Program-made: the position numbers and the translations under genes
Notes under the pieces: model-generated
Told to the model about the DNA's origin: nothing
The model's input: only the letters and a program-made list of their open reading frames with translations
Database searches by the model: none
Shown here: positions 16,835 to 26,597 of the stretch, piece by piece
Layout: every line of letters starts with the position of its first letter
Position numbering within the stretch: the stretch's first letter is position 1
Origin: Stutzerimonas stutzeri
Lineage (GTDB): Bacteria; Pseudomonadota; Gammaproteobacteria; Pseudomonadales; Pseudomonadaceae
DNA length: 64,000 nucleotides
Reading direction: 5' to 3'
NCBI RefSeq assembly: GCF_000590475.1
Contig: NZ_CP007441.1
Span: 2,486,660 to 2,550,659 of the forward strand

Positions 16835-17767
16835 GTGCGCCAAGCTGAGCCCCAAAGCCTCCCTGCAAACGATGCTCTGCGCATCACGGGCGAATCGATG
16901 CCTCATTACCTGCCGGGGACGTCGCAGGTCCTACCCTCGCGGTCGCCGTTGCAGGACGTGGTCGTGCAGTTGTTCAGCCACCAGAGCATCGTCGAGCCGA
17001 TCCTCGTGCCCGCCGCGGTCGAGCCTCTTCTGGTTTGGGTGCTGGCGGGCGCGGCTCGGGTCGAGGAACGCGCCCTTGGCGGGGAATGGGAAGCAGCCTA
17101 CGTGAAGGCCGGTGACTTCTTTCTTACCAACACCAGCGAACCTTACGAGATGCGCTGGCAGGCGCAAGGTGGCGACAGCTTTGAGGTAATGCATCTGTAT
17201 CTGGGCTTGCCGTTAATCGACCAGGCTGCGCGCGACGTACTGGGCGAACGCACCGCTCCGATTACATTTCGCGATATTTCCGGCGCGCAGGATGAACGGG
17301 TCAGCTTCATGCTGGAACAACTTCGCCATGAACTCATTGATGAACACCAGCCCAGCCCGCTGTTCACCCACAGCTTGGCCCAGGCGCTGTCGGTGCACTT
17401 GGTGCGCCGCTACCTCGACCCACGCAGCGGCGCTCGGCGAAGCAACGCGCTACAGGCCTACAAACTGCGCCGCGTCATCGAGGCGATGAAGGAGGGTCTG
17501 GCCGAAGACTTCAGCCTCGCCGATCTGGCCCGGCGCGCGGAGCTTAGCGAGTATCACTTCAGCCGGATGTTCAAGCGCGCCACGGGATTCTCGCCCTCGC
17601 GGTATTTCATCCGCCTGCGCACGAGCCGCGCCCGGCATCTGCTGCTCGAGACGGATCGTAGCGTCATCGACATTGGACTAGAGGTTGGTTACTCGAGCCC
17701 GAGCCATTTTTCTCAGGTGTTCCGCCGCGAGGTGGGCGTTACGCCCAGCGCTTATCGCCAGGCGTGA
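16835..17767 (+). CDS. AraC-family transcriptional regulator
   Basis: DNA-binding activator with an N-terminal cupin-like sensor domain (about 30-150, KAGDFFLTNTSEPYEM) and a C-terminal AraC double helix-turn-helix (about 205-305). The latter shows FSLADLARRAELSEYHFSRMFKRATGFSPSRY and the signature DIGLEVGYSSPSHFSQVFRREVGVTPSAYR. The start is GTG 16835 with GAGGGAGC upstream (310 residues); an ATG at residue 22 is possible. Its divergence from the SDR gene suggests it regulates that gene in response to a small molecule; this is inference from position. Confidence 0.9.
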   Translation: MRQAEPQSLPANDALRITGESMPHYLPGTSQVLPSRSPLQDVVVQLFSHQSIVEPILVPAAVEPLLVWVLAGAARVEERALGGEWEAAYVKAGDFFLTNTSEPYEMRWQAQGGDSFEVMHLYLGLPLIDQAARDVLGERTAPITFRDISGAQDERVSFMLEQLRHELIDEHQPSPLFTHSLAQALSVHLVRRYLDPRSGARRSNALQAYKLRRVIEAMKEGLAEDFSLADLARRAELSEYHFSRMFKRATGFSPSRYFIRLRTSRARHLLLETDRSVIDIGLEVGYSSPSHFSQVFRREVGVTPSAYRQA

Positions 17768-17779
17768 CGACTGCACTAA

Positions 17780-18222
17780 AGGTTCTGCATTGTGAAGCGC
17801 TCAGCCATATCGGTGCTTGGCCTGCCAGGCGGAAGCGGCCTTTTCCAAAAGTAATGTAAGGCGGCCGGGGCGCAGACGGCGATGGCGCATGGCTTTTCAC
17901 CATTTCCCATATGAACAGGCCGTAGACGTCGATCCGGCGGTCGTCGGCTTGGCGGCATTCGAATCCGATAGCACTGCGTACTGCCGGCTGGCACACGCGG
18001 CGGTCACCCGCACGCCTCGAACGTGTCCGCCGCACGTCCCGAACTGTTGCCAATCGCGACGATCGTTTCGACCAAACCGGCGGTGGGGACGTTGATCGCT
18101 AACTGGCGGCTGCGGCGGATCATCTCGTAGCTGTGAATCGTGTCCACGATAAAAACAAGCCTTGTAGATCGGATCATTTGACCAACGCGGACAGGGGTAT
18201 GCATTATCGTCCGGCTTCCCAA
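17780..18222 (-). pseudogene. Flavin reductase-like (FMN-binding split-barrel) gene remnant
   Basis: Translated pieces in different minus-strand frames together match the flavin reductase-like domain. They are VFIVDTIHSYEMIRRSRQLAINVPT, then VETIVAIGNSSGRAADTFEACG ending in a stop at 18004, then IGFECRQADDRRIDVYGLFIWEMVKSHA. A final GKGRFRLAGQ piece lies near 17830. The order follows intact members (cofactor-binding NVPT, GxxSGRDxDKF, then ECR...YxLF). At least two frameshifts and a missing N-terminus indicate a dead gene. Boundaries are approximate. Confidence 0.72.
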
Positions 18223-18448
18223 GTTCGTCGTCGTTACGCTCTATAGCTAAGGCAGCTGCCGGCTTGTACGTCGGCATTCGAATCGAAGCGTTCTCAGGCC
18301 TGGTGGTGGCGCGAATACGCGGTTCCGGTGTGAACCTTGCGTTGATCGAATCCATCTACAATGCAACGCAATCACGCGCTGCCACGTGTTCTAAGCAATA
18401 CGTGCCGCGCACATACCGCAGCACCCGCACGCAGGAACTCCCGCTTAA

Positions 18449-20689
18449 GTGACTATCCGCGCTCGTCTGGTCTGGCTTGTAATAGCTGTTATCGCACCGG
18501 CATTGATCTTTGCGCTCTTCGCCACCTATTCGGTTTACCAGGCGCAGTCCGTCCAGGTCGATCGGGGCATGCAGGAAGCCACCCGCGCAGTGGCGCTATC
18601 GGTCGATCGTGAACTGGCCCGGTACGGAGCGATCGTAACCACCTTAGCGGCCTCGCCAACCCTCATAAAAGGGGACCTGCGCATCTTCCACGAACGCCTG
18701 CGGCAGACCAGACACCCGACGGGCTCGGGCGTGACAATTTTCGATCCTGACGGAATTCCCTTGGCTGATTCGGATTACCCCTTTGGCGAACCCCTGCCGA
18801 TGCCACCAAGTCTGCCGGTTTATCCGGCGCCTGGATCCGATCTCCGGCTCCAGGTCAGCCCACTGTTTCACGACCCCATTACCCAGACCGACAGCATCGC
18901 GATCCACCGGCCGGTACTACGCGACGGCCGGGTCATCTATTTCCTCACCATGAAGTTCCCGGTGACTTCGCTTAGCGCGCTACTCGAAGCGCAAGACCTC
19001 CCCAAGCGCTGGCTCGGCGTGATTCTGGACCAGCGACATACCATCGTCGCCCGCACCCGCGATCCAGATAGTCATGTTGGCAAGCATGCCAGCGCCGACT
19101 TCGTCGAAATGCTACGCGCCTCCGCCGTCCGTGACGGGAAGGTGAAGTCCATTACCCGCGACGGTGAGGACGTGGCGACCTTCTTCAGCCGAGCCGAGGC
19201 CTCGGGCTGGACGATTTTGATCGCGATCCCCAGGCATGACCTGCTCACCAGCGTACTGGCGCCCATCGTGACCGTCGCATTCGGTATTGTCGGTGTGCTG
19301 GCCTTGGCGATCGGACTCGCCATCGCGGTGGGTCGCACGATCACCCGTCCGCTCGCGCAACTTGATCTTGCCGCAGGGGCCATGGCCCGTGGCGAGATAA
19401 TCGAAGCGCCTCGGACCGGCGTGGACGAGACCGACCGGACCGCACAGGTCCTTGCCCAGGCCAGTGTCACCATTCATCGGGCAAATCAGGAGATGGCCGA
19501 ACGGGTGCAAGGTGCCCTGGCCCAGGCCGAACGCTCCCATCGGGCCTTACTTCAAGGCCAGAAGCTCGAAGCGCTGGGGAACCTGACTGCCGGCATCTCG
19601 CATGAATTCAATAATATTCTGCAGAGCATGACCACGGGGTTGCAGCTAGCGGACATGCTGAGCACGCACCCGAGGGCCAAGCGCGCGATCGAGGCCTGCC
19701 AGCGATCAGCACAACGCGCCACCCGGCTTACGCGACATCTCATGATCTTCAGCCGCAGCCGTACCGCCGATGCCGAACAGGTGGACGTTCGAGCGTTGAT
19801 CATTGGCATGAACGAGCTTTTGACTGGGGCGCTTCCCAATCACGTGGCGCTGAAACTCACGCTTCCTGAAGGAGCGTGGCCAACCGTGCTGGACCCCGTG
19901 CAGTGTGAACTGGCCATTCTCAACCTGGCAATAAACGCGCGCGACGCGATGCCCAGTGGCGGCCCGCTAGTCATTAGCCTGTACGATCTGTCGCTCTCAC
20001 ATGACAACCGCCTGGAGCTGCCTGAAGGCCCCTACCTATGTGTGGAGGTTGCCGACGCGGGCTGCGGCATGAGCAAGACGGTCCAGGCCCGAGCATTCGA
20101 GCCGTTCTTCACCACCAAGGCGGTAGGCGAAGGCACAGGTCTTGGACTCGCCCAGGTCTATGGTTTCGCTCGACAATCCGGCGGTGCGGTGTCGATAGAG
20201 AGTGAAGTCGGTAAGGGCACGCGTATCACCCTCGTGGTACCGCGCATCGAGCATCTGGCGGAAGCTCCACCTACGGTTCAGCTCCCGCCAGCGTGCGCGG
20301 CTCGAACGGCGCGCGTATTGCTGGTCGACGACGATGCCGAGGTTCGAGAGGTCATGGTGTCGATGATCGAGTCGCTGGGATATCAGATCGACGAGGCCGC
20401 CAATGCAGAGGCCGCCCTGGCGAGGCTGAGCGATGCGGATCAGCCAACAATCCATCTGCTCCTGTCGGATATCGTGATGCCTGGGCGGATGGATGGCATA
20501 GGACTCGCCGAGCAAGTGCGACACTTGTATCCCACGTTGCGCATCATACTGGCGACCGGCTACACCGAGCGCATCGCCGCCGAGCACGGATTTCGCGTGC
20601 TGCCAAAGCCCTTCACCAGCCAGACGTTGGCCGAAGCACTTCAAGAGGCCCTCGGTACCGATCCCCTTTCCTCTTGCGCGCCCGGGTGA
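18449..20689 (+). CDS. Membrane hybrid sensor histidine kinase with C-terminal receiver
   Basis: Orphan sensor kinase of 746 residues. A first transmembrane helix lies at about 8-28, a Cache-like periplasmic domain at about 30-270 (FDPDGIPLADSDYPFG), and a second helix at about 272-295. HAMP (about 296-350) follows, then HisKA with ISHEFNN (His385). The HATPase domain contains NLAINARDAMP, DAGCGM and GEGTGLGLAQVYGF, and the C-terminal receiver has Asp near 674 (LLLSDIVMPGRMDG). This domain order resembles FixL/NtrB-like hybrid kinases. The start is GTG 18449 with AGGA about ten bases upstream. No partner regulator gene adjoins it, so its output is unknown. Confidence 0.9.
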   Translation: MTIRARLVWLVIAVIAPALIFALFATYSVYQAQSVQVDRGMQEATRAVALSVDRELARYGAIVTTLAASPTLIKGDLRIFHERLRQTRHPTGSGVTIFDPDGIPLADSDYPFGEPLPMPPSLPVYPAPGSDLRLQVSPLFHDPITQTDSIAIHRPVLRDGRVIYFLTMKFPVTSLSALLEAQDLPKRWLGVILDQRHTIVARTRDPDSHVGKHASADFVEMLRASAVRDGKVKSITRDGEDVATFFSRAEASGWTILIAIPRHDLLTSVLAPIVTVAFGIVGVLALAIGLAIAVGRTITRPLAQLDLAAGAMARGEIIEAPRTGVDETDRTAQVLAQASVTIHRANQEMAERVQGALAQAERSHRALLQGQKLEALGNLTAGISHEFNNILQSMTTGLQLADMLSTHPRAKRAIEACQRSAQRATRLTRHLMIFSRSRTADAEQVDVRALIIGMNELLTGALPNHVALKLTLPEGAWPTVLDPVQCELAILNLAINARDAMPSGGPLVISLYDLSLSHDNRLELPEGPYLCVEVADAGCGMSKTVQARAFEPFFTTKAVGEGTGLGLAQVYGFARQSGGAVSIESEVGKGTRITLVVPRIEHLAEAPPTVQLPPACAARTARVLLVDDDAEVREVMVSMIESLGYQIDEAANAEAALARLSDADQPTIHLLLSDIVMPGRMDGIGLAEQVRHLYPTLRIILATGYTERIAAEHGFRVLPKPFTSQTLAEALQEALGTDPLSSCAPG

Positions 20690-21239
20690 GGATGCGGTGA
20701 GGCTGTTCAACGCCTTCGGCGTGCCGGTAGGCTCTGTCGCCGTCGGCATTTCGCCAGAAGCGGAAGAATATCTTTGCTAGACAACGTCGTGTCTGTGCCC
20801 CAAAGCTTTTGCAGCCTTGGGTAAGCCTTGGATTTTCGAAGGCGTCCCACTCGTCAGCGACCTTACGGAAACGCTTTTTGGACCCCTCAGTGCCAGCGCC
20901 AGATTGGCGTGGTCCAAGCCGTCGGCGAGCCGGATCCGGCAGCAATTCCGCGTTTCGCGAGCACGCCTATGGGAAATAGGTATATGCCTAAAGACATTTT
21001 CCGCTTTTTGCCTTGGTAGCTTCAGCGAAATCCAGTACCGGCTGCTTGCGTTGCGCGAGGAGCGCCAAGCCGTAGCTGTCGCCGATCGTGTAATCCGTCT
21101 CCGCTGCTTTGCTTGCCGTACAGCAGTGCCTGAAGCGCCAGGTGTAAAAAACTCAGGTATACGCGTTAGAGACACATCTATGCACCTCGATCGGCGCTGG
21201 TAGGGTAGCTCCTGAGCAGAGCAGATAAACGCAAGGCAC
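20690..21239. other. Gene-poor stretch upstream of the tRNA terminator
   Basis: About 550 bases. Long frames occur on both strands (for example plus 20817-21203), but none shows a domain, a convincing start or neighbour-like composition. The minus-strand frame that begins MRVRVSPSAP is a read-through of the tRNA-Leu gene. I see nothing certain here; a degraded insertion next to tRNA genes is possible. Confidence 0.45.
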
Positions 21240-21265
21240 AAAAAAGCCCCTGTTACGGGGCTTTC
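21240..21265 (-). terminator. Rho-independent terminator of the tRNA cluster
   Basis: Stem AAAGCCCC/GGGGCTTT (21244-21251 with 21258-21265) with a 6-base loop. On the minus strand it is followed by a run of seven Ts, placed 43 bases after the tRNA-Leu 3' end. Confidence 0.85.
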
Positions 21266-21307
21266 AGGGATTTTCGATTGCTCCAGAGAGCTCTCGAAAT
21301 CATGTAA

Positions 21308-21392
21308 TGGTGCGGACGGAGAGACTCGAACTCTCACACCTTGCGGCGCCAGAACCTAAATCTGGTGTGTCTACCAATTTCACCACGTCCGC
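21308..21392 (-). tRNA. tRNA-Leu (anticodon TAG)
   Basis: An 85-base gene with encoded CCA. The acceptor stem is GCGGACG/CGTCCGC. The anticodon loop TTTAGGT lies between CCAGA and TCTGG, giving TAG. A long variable arm, as in class II tRNAs, and a GTTCGAGTC T-loop are present. Confidence 0.95.
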
Positions 21393-21404
21393 AAACTGCT
21401 AAAC

Positions 21405-21434
21405 GAAAACGCCAGGCACTGCCTGGCGTTTCGG
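21405..21434 (-). terminator. Hairpin between tRNA-His and tRNA-Leu
   Basis: Stem AACGCCAGGC/GCCTGGCGTT around a 3-base loop, followed on the minus strand by TTTTCG. It could be an attenuating terminator within the tRNA transcript or a processing structure. Confidence 0.5.
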
Positions 21435-21438
21435 AATA

Positions 21439-21515
21439 TGGGGTGGACGATGGGGTTCGAACCCACGACCGCAGGAGCCACAATCCTGTGCTCTACCAAC
21501 TGAGCTACGCCCACC
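21439..21515 (-). tRNA. tRNA-His (anticodon GTG)
   Basis: A 77-base gene including the extra G at -1 and encoded CCA. The acceptor stem is GTGGGCG/CGTCCAC, with discriminator C opposite G-1 as in tRNA-His. The anticodon loop TTGTGGC gives GTG, and the T-loop is GTTCGAACC. Confidence 0.95.
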
Positions 21516-21545
21516 ATATTGCCTTGCTTGTGCCAGAGCCCGAAA

Positions 21546-21622
21546 TGGCGCACCCGGCAGGACTCGAACCTGCGACCATCCGCTTAGAAGGCGGATGCTC
21601 TATCCAGCTGAGCTACGGGCGC
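21546..21622 (-). tRNA. tRNA-Arg (anticodon TCT)
   Basis: A 77-base gene with encoded CCA and acceptor stem GCGCCCG. The anticodon stem TCCGC/GCGGA encloses CTTCTAA, giving TCT. It is first in the minus-strand cluster Arg-His-Leu. Confidence 0.95.
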
Positions 21623-21893
21623 TTTTATCTGCAACCTATCAGAGCGCAGACTTCAAGCTTCAGCCAATGAAGGCCTCGACCTTCAAAAGCCGTCTTACCC
21701 AGCAGCAAGCTGTGCTCGACAAGCGGGGCGAATCTTAATGGCCTGCCGGCATGTCGTCAACAGCCAAACCGAAAAAAATTCAGCCTGGTAAAGGGGTTAC
21801 GGGAATCCGTCATCGCATTGCCTTTGCCGGACGGTGCCACCGTGCGAGAATGCGCCTCCTTTTTCAATCCTTCTCGATGGTTAATTAAGCGTC

Positions 21894-22748
21894 ATGACCG
21901 CAAAACTGATCGACGGTAAAAAGATCGCTGCCAATATTCGCCAACAGATTGCCGGCAGGGTTGCCGAGCGATCTAAGCAGGGCCTCAGGATACCGGGGCT
22001 GGCAGTGATCCTGGTGGGCAAAGACCCGGCCTCTCAGGTTTATGTAGCGCATAAGCGCAAGGACTGCGAGGAAGTTGGGTTCAAGTCCACTGCCCATGAC
22101 CTACCGGCAACGACCAGCCAGACGGACCTGCTGGCGCTTATCGATCAGCTCAATGAAGATCCGCTTATTGATGGCATTCTTGTTCAGCTGCCCCTACCTA
22201 AGCACCTGGATGCTTCGCAGTTGCTTGAGCGCATCCGTCCGGACAAGGACGTCGATGGTTTCCACCCATACAATATCGGCCGACTCGCGCAGCGTATGCC
22301 GCTGCTACGCCCCTGCACACCGAAAGGCATCATGGCGCTGCTCGAAAGCACCGGTGTGGATCTGCACGGGCTCAATGCAGTGGTGGTCGGTGCGTCCAAT
22401 ATTGTCGGTCGCCCGATGGCGCTGGAATTGCTGCTGGCAGGCTGTACGACAACCGTCACCCACCGTTTTACCCATGATCTGGCCGACCACGTCAAGCGCG
22501 CCGATTTGATCGTGGTCGCGACGGGCATTACTGGCCTGGTAAAAGGCGACTGGATCAAGGAAGGCGCCATCGTCATCGATGTCGGGATCAACCGCCAAGC
22601 TGACGGCAAGCTGGTCGGGGACGTCGAGTTCGAGGTGGCGGTACAACGCGCCAGCTGGATTACCCCGGTGCCGGGTGGTGTCGGCCCGATGACCCGCGCC
22701 TGCCTGCTGGAAAATACGCTGCACGCCGCGGAACATTTGCACGGCTGA
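21894..22748 (+). CDS. folD: Bifunctional methylenetetrahydrofolate dehydrogenase/cyclohydrolase
   Basis: Cytoplasmic one-carbon enzyme that interconverts 5,10-methylene-, methenyl- and 10-formyl-tetrahydrofolate using NADP. It has 284 residues, the normal size. Family signatures are VGKDPASQVYVAHKRKDCEEVG near 41-62 (with the catalytic Lys in YVxxKxK), DGILVQLPLP, PCTPKGIM, VVGASNIVGRPMA and DVGINR. The C-terminal PVPGGVGPMTRACLLENT closes the family pattern. The gene is monocistronic, ending at a bidirectional terminator shared with the convergent ABC operon. Its place beside an Arg-His-Leu tRNA cluster and near cysS-glnS-ppiB-lpxH matches the arrangement I know from Pseudomonas. Confidence 0.98.
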   Translation: MTAKLIDGKKIAANIRQQIAGRVAERSKQGLRIPGLAVILVGKDPASQVYVAHKRKDCEEVGFKSTAHDLPATTSQTDLLALIDQLNEDPLIDGILVQLPLPKHLDASQLLERIRPDKDVDGFHPYNIGRLAQRMPLLRPCTPKGIMALLESTGVDLHGLNAVVVGASNIVGRPMALELLLAGCTTTVTHRFTHDLADHVKRADLIVVATGITGLVKGDWIKEGAIVIDVGINRQADGKLVGDVEFEVAVQRASWITPVPGGVGPMTRACLLENTLHAAEHLHG

Positions 22749-22795
22749 TCTGAACGAAGCCTGAGCGTCAGGCGCTGCCCTGAGCCAGCGTGATA

Positions 22796-22826
22796 CAAAA
22801 AAACGGCACCCTGAGGTGCCGTTTTC
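22796..22826. terminator. Bidirectional terminator between folD and the ABC operon
   Basis: Perfect stem AACGGCACC/GGTGCCGTT (22802-22810 with 22815-22823) with a CTGA loop. It is flanked by a run of As on the left and Ts on the right, so it can serve both convergent transcripts. Confidence 0.88.
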
Positions 22827-22854
22827 TATGACGCGTTCACAAATGCAGCGACGC

Positions 22855-24594
22855 TTAGCGCTTCTGCTCCCAGGACTTGATCAGCTCGTCATAGCTGATG
22901 GTTTGACCCTGAGGCTTTTCATTTTCCAGTTTGGGTTTCGGCGATCCGGCCTGCTTCAGCCAGTACTCTGGATCACGCGGCTCGTTAAGCTTTGGACCGC
23001 ACTTGGGCTGGACGTTGGCCCGCTCCAGCCGCGCCATCATGGTGTCCTGCGCTTCGGCAAGACCATCCAGCGCCTCTTGAGGGGACTTGTCGCCGCTGGC
23101 CGCTTCGGCAATGTACTGCCACCAGAGCTGCGCCAGACGTGGATAATCCGGCACGTTGGTTCCGGTTGGCGTCCACTGTACCCGCGCCGGGCTGCGGTAG
23201 AACTCGACCAGACCACCTAACTTCGGCGCCGCTTCGGTCATGGCATTGGAATTGATGTCGGATTCACGGATCGGCGTCAGACCGACCAGCGTCTTCTTCA
23301 GCGACACGGTTTTCGACACGGTGAACTGCGCGTAGAGCCATGCAGCCAGACGGCGTTTCTCCGGTGTCGAGTTGAGGAAGGTCCAGGAGCCGGTGTCTTG
23401 ATAGCCGAGCTTCATGCCCTCTTCCCAATACGGTCCTTTGGGGGACGGCGCCATTCGCCATTTCGGCGTGCCGTCCTCGTTGACCACTGGCAGACCTGGC
23501 TTGGTCATGTCGGCGGTAAAGGCGGTGTACCAGAATATCTGCTGCGCGATGTTGCCCTGCGCCGGAACCGGGCCGGACTCGGAGAATGTCATGCCCTGGG
23601 CTTCTGGCGGTGCGTACTGGCGCATCCAGTCGACGTATTTCTGCGTCGCGTAGACCGCGGCCGGACCGTTCGTGGCGCCGCCGCGAGAGACACTCGAGCC
23701 GACTGGATGGCAATCCTCGACGCGGATGCCCCACTCGTCCACTGGCAAGCCGTTTGGCAGGCCCTTGTCGCCGGCTCCTGCCATGGAGAACCAGGCGTCG
23801 GTGAAGCGCCAGCCGAGCGATGGGTCTTTCTTGCCGTAATCCATGTGGCCGTAGACCCGCTGGCCGTCGATTTCCTTGACGTACTTGCTGAAAAACTCGG
23901 CGATGTCTTCGTAGGCGGACCAGTTCACCGGCACGCCGAGCTCATAGCCATAGCGCTCCTTGAATTGCTTTTTCAGCTCGGGCCGCTCGAACCAGTCGGC
24001 GCGAAACCAGTAGAGGTTGGCGAATTGCTGGTCGGGTAGCTGATAGAGCTTGCCGTCTGGGCCGGTGGTAAAGGAAATCCCGATGAAATCATCGAGGTCG
24101 AGCGTCGGCAAGGTCACGTCCTTGCCCTCGTTCTTGATCATGTCGCTGATCGCGACCGCCTTGCCGTAACGGAAATGGGTGCCGATCAGGTCGGAGTCAT
24201 TGATATAGCCATCGTAAATGTTCTTGCCGGATTGCATTTGCGTCTGCAGCTTCTCGACAACATCACCCTCCTGCATCAAGTCGTGGCGCAGCTTGATACC
24301 GGTAATTTCGCTGAAAGCCCGCGCCAGGGTCTTGGACTCATACTCATGGGTTGTGATGGTTTCCGATGCGACGTTGATTTCCATCCCACGGAAAGGCTCG
24401 GCGGCCTTGATGAACCAGCGCAACTCCTCCATCTGCTGTTCCGGCGACAGGGTCGAGGGATTGAATTCCGACTCGACCCATTTCTTGGCCGCATCTTCAT
24501 AGGCATCGGCCCATGCCGTTCCTGCAATGCCGGACAACGTCAGCAAGGCCGCGATCGCCATGCCATGTCGGGTGTTGTTTTTATTCTCGAACAT
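22855..24594 (-). CDS. glpV: Glycerol-type ABC transporter substrate-binding protein
   Basis: Periplasmic solute-binding protein of the family 1 extracellular type, 579 residues, which is long for the class as expected for GlpV-like members. A signal peptide lies at about 1-28, ending GTAWA before the mature start at Asp. The glycerol assignment comes from gene order (two ATPases, two permeases, a DUF2160 protein and this gene), which matches the rhizobial glpSTPQUV glycerol importer; the ligand is not proven here. ATG 24594 is chosen because AAAGGAGG lies five bases upstream; a GTG at 24600 would sit inside that site. It is the last gene of the operon, before a bidirectional terminator. The names do not correspond to E. 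coli glpT/glpQ. Confidence 0.85.
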   Translation of the reverse strand: MFENKNNTRHGMAIAALLTLSGIAGTAWADAYEDAAKKWVESEFNPSTLSPEQQMEELRWFIKAAEPFRGMEINVASETITTHEYESKTLARAFSEITGIKLRHDLMQEGDVVEKLQTQMQSGKNIYDGYINDSDLIGTHFRYGKAVAISDMIKNEGKDVTLPTLDLDDFIGISFTTGPDGKLYQLPDQQFANLYWFRADWFERPELKKQFKERYGYELGVPVNWSAYEDIAEFFSKYVKEIDGQRVYGHMDYGKKDPSLGWRFTDAWFSMAGAGDKGLPNGLPVDEWGIRVEDCHPVGSSVSRGGATNGPAAVYATQKYVDWMRQYAPPEAQGMTFSESGPVPAQGNIAQQIFWYTAFTADMTKPGLPVVNEDGTPKWRMAPSPKGPYWEEGMKLGYQDTGSWTFLNSTPEKRRLAAWLYAQFTVSKTVSLKKTLVGLTPIRESDINSNAMTEAAPKLGGLVEFYRSPARVQWTPTGTNVPDYPRLAQLWWQYIAEAASGDKSPQEALDGLAEAQDTMMARLERANVQPKCGPKLNEPRDPEYWLKQAGSPKPKLENEKPQGQTISYDELIKSWEQKR

Positions 24595-24636
24595 AAACAC
24601 CTCCTTTGGGTTTTTCGGAGGGATGGGCCACGAGGC

Positions 24637-24909
24637 TCAACCCCAGCGCATCACTGCAAACAACCAGACGAGAGACAGCGCGGACGCTATCCAGATGCTC
24701 CAGTCGGTCAGCCCTATCAGCAGAAGGTGCCAATAGGCGCTGCCCAGAAGTCCAATGAACAATCGATCGCCGCGCGTGGTGACGATGGGCAGAAAGCCCT
24801 TGCGCGGCACACAAGGCCGCTTCAGCTCCCACGCGCTCATCACCGCCAGCATCACGCCAATTACCGCGAAGAAGGATGCAGTAGGGGTGGTCCAGGCCAT
24901 CCAGTTCAT
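24637..24909 (-). CDS. glpU: DUF2160 small membrane protein of the glycerol-type ABC transporter
   Basis: A 90-residue integral membrane protein with hydrophobic segments at about 8-26, 50-66 and 69-87 and a short basic loop between them. It matches the DUF2160 type found within glycerol ABC operons between the second permease gene and the binding-protein gene, exactly where it lies here. The start at 24909 has GGAG seven bases upstream, ten bases after the glpQ-like stop. Its role in transport is not established to my knowledge. Confidence 0.82.
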   Translation of the reverse strand: MNWMAWTTPTASFFAVIGVMLAVMSAWELKRPCVPRKGFLPIVTTRGDRLFIGLLGSAYWHLLLIGLTDWSIWIASALSLVWLFAVMRWG

Positions 24910-24919
24910 GCGTGATCTC

Positions 24920-25720
24920 CTATACCCGACCCAGGGCGAAGCCCTTGGCCACGTGATTGCGAACGAACCAGATCACCAGCATGCCCGGCAGGATGGTCAG
25001 CACCCCGGCGGCTGCCAGCACACCCCAGTCAATCCCTGAAGCGGAAACGGTCCGAGTCATCACCGACACAATGGGTTTGGCGTCAACCGAGGTCAGCGTG
25101 CGAGCCAACAGCAGCTCGACCCACGAAAACATGAAGCAGAAGAAGGCTGTCACGCCAATGCCCGAGCCGATCAACGGAATGAAAATCTTCACGAAGAACT
25201 TGGGAAAGCTGTAACCATCGATATAGGCGGTTTCATCGATTTCCTTGGGCACGCCAGACATGAAGCCTTCGAGAATCCAGACCGCCAGCGGGACGTTGAA
25301 CAGGCAGTGCGCCAAGGCCACCGCGATGTGCGTGTCGAACAGTCCAATCGACGAATAGAGCTGGAAAAATGGCAGCAGGAAGACCGCCGGGGGCGCCATG
25401 CGGTTGGTCAAGAGCCAGAAGAACAGATGCTTGTCGCCGAGAAAGCGGAAGCGCGAAAAAGCATAGGCGGCCGGCAGCGCTACGGTCAGCGAAATGACCG
25501 TGTTCAGGCACACGTAGTACAACGAGTTGATGTAGCCGCTGTACCAGCTGCGATCAGTGAAGATCACCTTGTAGTTGTCCAGCGTGAGGTCCCGAGGCCA
25601 GAGCGTAAGGCCACCGAGAATCTCGGTATTGCTCTTGAACGACATGTTGACCAGCCAGTAGATCGGCACCATCAGAAAGGCGATATAGAGGATCAGTACC
25701 ACTCGCTTGCGCAGGTTCAT
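24920..25720 (-). CDS. glpQ: ABC transporter inner-membrane permease (MalG-type)
   Basis: Second permease of the importer, 266 residues with about six transmembrane helices. The cytoplasmic EAA-like loop reads GFMSGVPKEIDETAYIDGYSFPKFFVKIFIPLI (conserved EIDEAAxIDG pattern) and docks the ATPase. ATG 25720 is favoured: GAGGA lies seven bases upstream, and the start is 13 bases after the glpP-like stop. An in-frame start at 25750 would overlap the previous gene and add a polar extension. Confidence 0.88.
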   Translation of the reverse strand: MNLRKRVVLILYIAFLMVPIYWLVNMSFKSNTEILGGLTLWPRDLTLDNYKVIFTDRSWYSGYINSLYYVCLNTVISLTVALPAAYAFSRFRFLGDKHLFFWLLTNRMAPPAVFLLPFFQLYSSIGLFDTHIAVALAHCLFNVPLAVWILEGFMSGVPKEIDETAYIDGYSFPKFFVKIFIPLIGSGIGVTAFFCFMFSWVELLLARTLTSVDAKPIVSVMTRTVSASGIDWGVLAAAGVLTILPGMLVIWFVRNHVAKGFALGRV

Positions 25721-25733
25721 CAGTGGGTCCTCT

Positions 25734-26593
<860 letters not shown>

Positions 26594-26597
<4 letters not shown>

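Noticed and set aside
20777..21337. A 186-codon minus-strand frame starting MRVRVSPSAP
   Set aside because: The start lies inside the tRNA-Leu gene; this N-terminus is a familiar artefact of reading through a tRNA T-arm, and the remainder has no domain.
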